A stretch of DNA of 38,988 nucleotides from a virus. Within the stretch, counting starts at the first letter, position 1. Each line of letters starts with the position of its first letter. Below the pieces are notes generated by a model. The model was not told where the DNA came from. It worked only from the letters and a program-made list of their open reading frames with translations, and did not search any database. The stretch covers positions 1 through 38,988 of IMG/VR virus record IMGVR_UViG_3300032249_000167; one strand, written 5' to 3'. The position numbers and the translations under genes were made by a program. Below, piece after piece: positions 36,383-38,988 of this stretch.

Positions 36383-38388
36383 TATAAGACCGTTCTAACT
36401 GTGATGGTTAATAAACCGCCAAACCCGTCATAGCGAGAACTTGGTGGGGTTTTGCGAGCAAATGATACACGCTCAATAAGAGCCTGTACTCTTTCGCCAG
36501 TAGTAAAATCTTGTACGTTTATAATATCACCATTGGCTTCAATGGACTCAATGACTTGGATACGCTCCCATGCACGGCCTTCATAGCCAGCCAGCACATT
36601 GTATCTATCGGTTTCCACGTCAAAGCACCAAACAGGGAACTGAATCAACCGTTGGCGTTTAGTTGCTGGAAGAGATTTTGCTTGAAAGCCCTTAAATATA
36701 GGGCCTAGGCTGGTATCGCTTGCGCTACGTGAGAGCGTAAATTTGTATGATATATATTCTTGTGGACCCTCAGGGCTTAGTGTGGCAGCCTCAGGAGATC
36801 CAGTAGTAGAGTTATAAGTTATAACTGCATAAGGATTATTGTTGGAATCTATTGTGGCTATATCCATAGCGCCATTAGAATAAATGCCACGAGCAAGTAT
36901 AAACTTGTAGTTCTTAGGTTCTAAAGTTCCATAACGTACTGCGCCTGTAGTTAAATATCCATTAGATACTAAAGCAGTAGCAGATTCTAAATATATCGCT
37001 CCATTGGTGGTTTTATGAGCAGTGCAGAATGCTAAACGATCAGTTGCTCCAATAAAAGTTACACCAGTTGTATAATGTTCTGATGTTTGAGGAAATTGTA
37101 AATCATTAGCATAAGCAAATCTAAGAGATTCACCCTCAATTGTAGTGCTTAAGTCAATTCGAGTAAGACCTGCGTCTATTGCTCCAACGCCTGTACCGCA
37201 CCATACGAAACGATCACGAGCAGTAAAGTCATATACTGGTTGGGGCGTTTCTACAATTAATGGACCATATCCTATAGATCCATCTTGTGGATCAATAATA
37301 GAAACACGCACACCCTTGTTAGTACCAATTATCATATAACCAAGATAGTAGAATATTTTTTCGACTATTTCCCCTGGAGGAAATTCTGCAGATACTACCG
37401 CTGAGGTAAGTTGAGGCATACCGCCTAAGGTTGACAGTACATACTTTTGAATAGTTGAATATATACCTGAATGGCCGGCAGTATAAATAGCAGGACCAGA
37501 GGCAGCCACACTTGTATAGTGATAATTAGTATTAGGATTAGTATAAATAGGAGCAGGTAAAGATGTGGCAGATGTAGTTATTTCATAAACTTGATTGTTG
37601 ACGCAAAGCACAATACGGTCTTTAACAAATTCCATTGTTGCGTAAATAATTTCAATATCACTACTTTGGAACATTCGGGTAACATCACCACTTGCAGATG
37701 GGTTAGATGAACCAGTAGTTGAATCACCAGATAATGGTTTTTTAAACATAATAAGACGTTGGTTAGCACCTACAGTTTTATTAGTTACCCAGTAAGCATT
37801 AACGCCATCATCACATATAGCAAACACTTTTTGGTCAGTACCAGAAGTGTAATCGATAAATTTAGTTACAGTTCCATTGGTTGATATTTTTTCAACATCA
37901 AATTCATCGTGTAGTAATACGCCATTTGTACTAGACCATTGAATAGAGCGAATATGTTGATTAGTATGTTGATGATCTGTACCCACAACTTGACCAGTAG
38001 TTGCATGGGTTGAAATTGCTTCTTTAAGTAGAGATGCTTGTCCTTTAGTCCATACGTTTATACCTTGAGAATCAGCAAAACGATATCCAGTAGATTCACC
38101 TGAGGTAGGATCATAGAACTTAATACCTGAGCCACCATGAAATGATGATTGAGAACGAATCCACCAACCAGTAAGTGATTGCTCACCTGGTTCTTTAGAG
38201 TTATCAAACTGATCTTTACGATAAGGAGCAGTCTCTCTTTGATATGGATTTAAATCTGTTGGTGCTAAGATAAATGGGATGCCACCTATAGCAATATCAT
38301 AACCTTCTGCGTTATTAGTCCAAAAACCTGAAACTCCAGGGTTACCAACATTGACTGGTAAGCCTTCGGTTATATCACGACCTGCCAT
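36382..38388 (-). CDS. Tail protein with beta-propeller-like repeats
   Basis: 668 residues. The start (DITEGLPVNVGNPGVSGFWT) and the RSQSSFHGGSGIKFYDP segment are features I know from minor tail proteins of actinophages. The central 180-480 region has repeating blade-like strands with Trp/Tyr and Gly-Thr turns (FAICDDGVNAYWVTNK, VVSAEFPPGEIVEKIFYYLG, RDRFVWCGTGVGAI), suggesting a beta-propeller. C-terminal domain is beta-type (RQRLIQFPVWCFDVETDRYN). Probably a tail-hub or receptor-facing protein. Encoded next to the lysis genes at the end of the late operon. Confidence 0.65.
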   Translation of the reverse strand: MAGRDITEGLPVNVGNPGVSGFWTNNAEGYDIAIGGIPFILAPTDLNPYQRETAPYRKDQFDNSKEPGEQSLTGWWIRSQSSFHGGSGIKFYDPTSGESTGYRFADSQGINVWTKGQASLLKEAISTHATTGQVVGTDHQHTNQHIRSIQWSSTNGVLLHDEFDVEKISTNGTVTKFIDYTSGTDQKVFAICDDGVNAYWVTNKTVGANQRLIMFKKPLSGDSTTGSSNPSASGDVTRMFQSSDIEIIYATMEFVKDRIVLCVNNQVYEITTSATSLPAPIYTNPNTNYHYTSVAASGPAIYTAGHSGIYSTIQKYVLSTLGGMPQLTSAVVSAEFPPGEIVEKIFYYLGYMIIGTNKGVRVSIIDPQDGSIGYGPLIVETPQPVYDFTARDRFVWCGTGVGAIDAGLTRIDLSTTIEGESLRFAYANDLQFPQTSEHYTTGVTFIGATDRLAFCTAHKTTNGAIYLESATALVSNGYLTTGAVRYGTLEPKNYKFILARGIYSNGAMDIATIDSNNNPYAVITYNSTTGSPEAATLSPEGPQEYISYKFTLSRSASDTSLGPIFKGFQAKSLPATKRQRLIQFPVWCFDVETDRYNVLAGYEGRAWERIQVIESIEANGDIINVQDFTTGERVQALIERVSFARKTPPSSRYDGFGGLLTITVRTVL

Positions 38389-38579
38389 TAGGATTCCTCT
38401 GTAATTTCTGCCTGATAAACAGGCTCAGCAATAGTTTCAAACTCTGTGCGACTGGTTTCTACATACTCACCCTGACCACAGATATTGCACTTAGTCATTA
38501 TCTGAGCATCATCATTGTTGCGAGTTTCTACATAGTAATGAGAGCAACACTCTGAACTGTATTCGTATTTAATAGCCAT
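38388..38579 (-). CDS. Small zinc-type protein in tail module
   Basis: 63 residues: YEYSSECCSHYYVETRNNDD, then TKCNICGQGEYVETSRTEFE. CCSH and CNICG give a potential zinc site. Start and stop overlap or abut the neighbours, with the stop overlapping the ATG of the 668-residue gene. Its presence among tail genes is unexplained; function unknown. Confidence 0.55.
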   Translation of the reverse strand: MAIKYEYSSECCSHYYVETRNNDDAQIMTKCNICGQGEYVETSRTEFETIAEPVYQAEITEES

Positions 38580-38588
38580 TAGAACTCC

Positions 38589-38988
38589 TTAGTAGTAAAG
38601 AAAGACAACGCCGTTACCGCCTGAGCCAGCAGTGCCACCTGTTGAAGCACCGCCTCCACCACCTCCGCCTGAACCACCATTACCGCCAGCATTAGAAGTC
38701 GCATTAGCGCCAGCGCCTGTGTAACCTGCACCGCCTCCGCCTCCGCCAAAAGTTATTCCTGTTCCTGATGAACCAGTTCCGCCAGCGTAGAAATCACCAG
38801 TTCCACCAGCACCGCCTGTGCCAACACCTACTGTTCCTACTGCTCCGCCACCACCGCAAATGAGTCCACGACCACCAGTACCCATAGTTAAATTTCCCGT
38901 TGCGTTACTACTACCCGCACCGCCACCTGTTGAAACACCTGGATTAGTATTAAGTGTTGAAACAGCACCTCCACCTGATGCATAACCA
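38589..38988 (-). CDS. Glycine-rich tail/adhesin protein, C-terminal part (runs off right edge)
   Basis: The frame is open from the last full codon of the window down to a stop at 38589; the methionine at 38883-38885 is internal, and in-frame coding extends 34 codons further upstream (reading GYASGGGAVSTLNTN). The protein is glycine-rich throughout (CGGGGAVGTVG, GSGGGGGGGASTG) and ends VVFLYY. With the N-terminal fragment at 1-489 it would make one protein of about 297 residues: an ordinary N-terminal domain followed by glycine-rich repeats. Inferred receptor-binding tip. Confidence 0.75.
   Translation of the reverse strand, partial: GYASGGGAVSTLNTNPGVSTGGGAGSSNATGNLTMGTGGRGLICGGGGAVGTVGVGTGGAGGTGDFYAGGTGSSGTGITFGGGGGGAGYTGAGANATSNAGGNGGSGGGGGGGASTGGTAGSGGNGVVFLYY

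Overview
The window looks like the near-complete genome of a lytic tailed bacteriophage, probably podovirus-like, infecting a low-GC actinobacterium. The phage call rests on a terminase large subunit, portal, scaffold and major capsid protein, tail fibres, holin and endolysin, in canonical order. The actinobacterial host is inferred from a WhiB-like regulator with its four cysteines, a predicted leaderless promoter, and gene content that I recognise from uncultured freshwater actinophages. The podovirus-like call rests only on the absence of a tape-measure protein, major tail protein and tail sheath. I see no integrase, excisionase, recognisable repressor, tRNA, IS element or CRISPR array.

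Layout. (1) 22931 down to 1, minus strand: late module, in transcription order TerL with an N-terminal helix-turn-helix, portal, a proteasome/HslV-like Ntn-hydrolase, a small virion-type protein, a 1932-residue giant protein, two further large structural proteins, scaffold, major capsid protein, several small basic proteins, a glycosyltransferase, connector-type proteins, and tail-fibre and glycine-rich proteins. (2) 38988 down to 35514, minus strand: the apparent continuation of the same late module, with a glycine-rich protein, a beta-rich tail protein, a membrane protein, an M15-like endolysin and a holin, closed by a terminator near 35.43-35.47 kb. The partial glycine-rich genes at the two window edges look like two halves of one gene. 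The sequence is therefore probably a circularly permuted genome opened inside that gene. (3) 35220 down to 28685, minus strand: early/replication operon, with a Cas4/RecB-like nuclease, DnaB-like ATPase, secreted transglycosylase, Hjc-like nuclease, split primase, HNH protein, metallophosphoesterase and sigma-like factor. It starts from a promoter positioned to give a leaderless transcript. (4) 24336 to 28504, plus strand: an accessory operon with a cysteine-rich amidoligase, a class II glutamine amidotransferase, small zinc-type and membrane proteins and a WhiB-like regulator, closed by a strong terminator. (5) 23404 to 23832: one minus-strand gene of unknown function.

Two non-coding regions stand out. 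23833-24335 is a divergent control region with 9-bp TGTCCG repeats, a 42-bp imperfect tandem repeat, a promoter and a leader hairpin. 22932-23403 is packed with short perfect hairpins upstream of terL and also carries a candidate promoter overlapping a palindrome.

How the parts fit: the replication set supplies primase, helicase and nucleases but no DNA polymerase, so host polymerase is presumably used. The sigma-like and WhiB-like proteins are candidates for switching host transcription. The proteasome-like protein sits where a prohead protease is normally found. The amidoligase and amidotransferase form a predicted amide-bond-forming pair of unknown substrate. Functions are read from motifs by eye; no database search was run.
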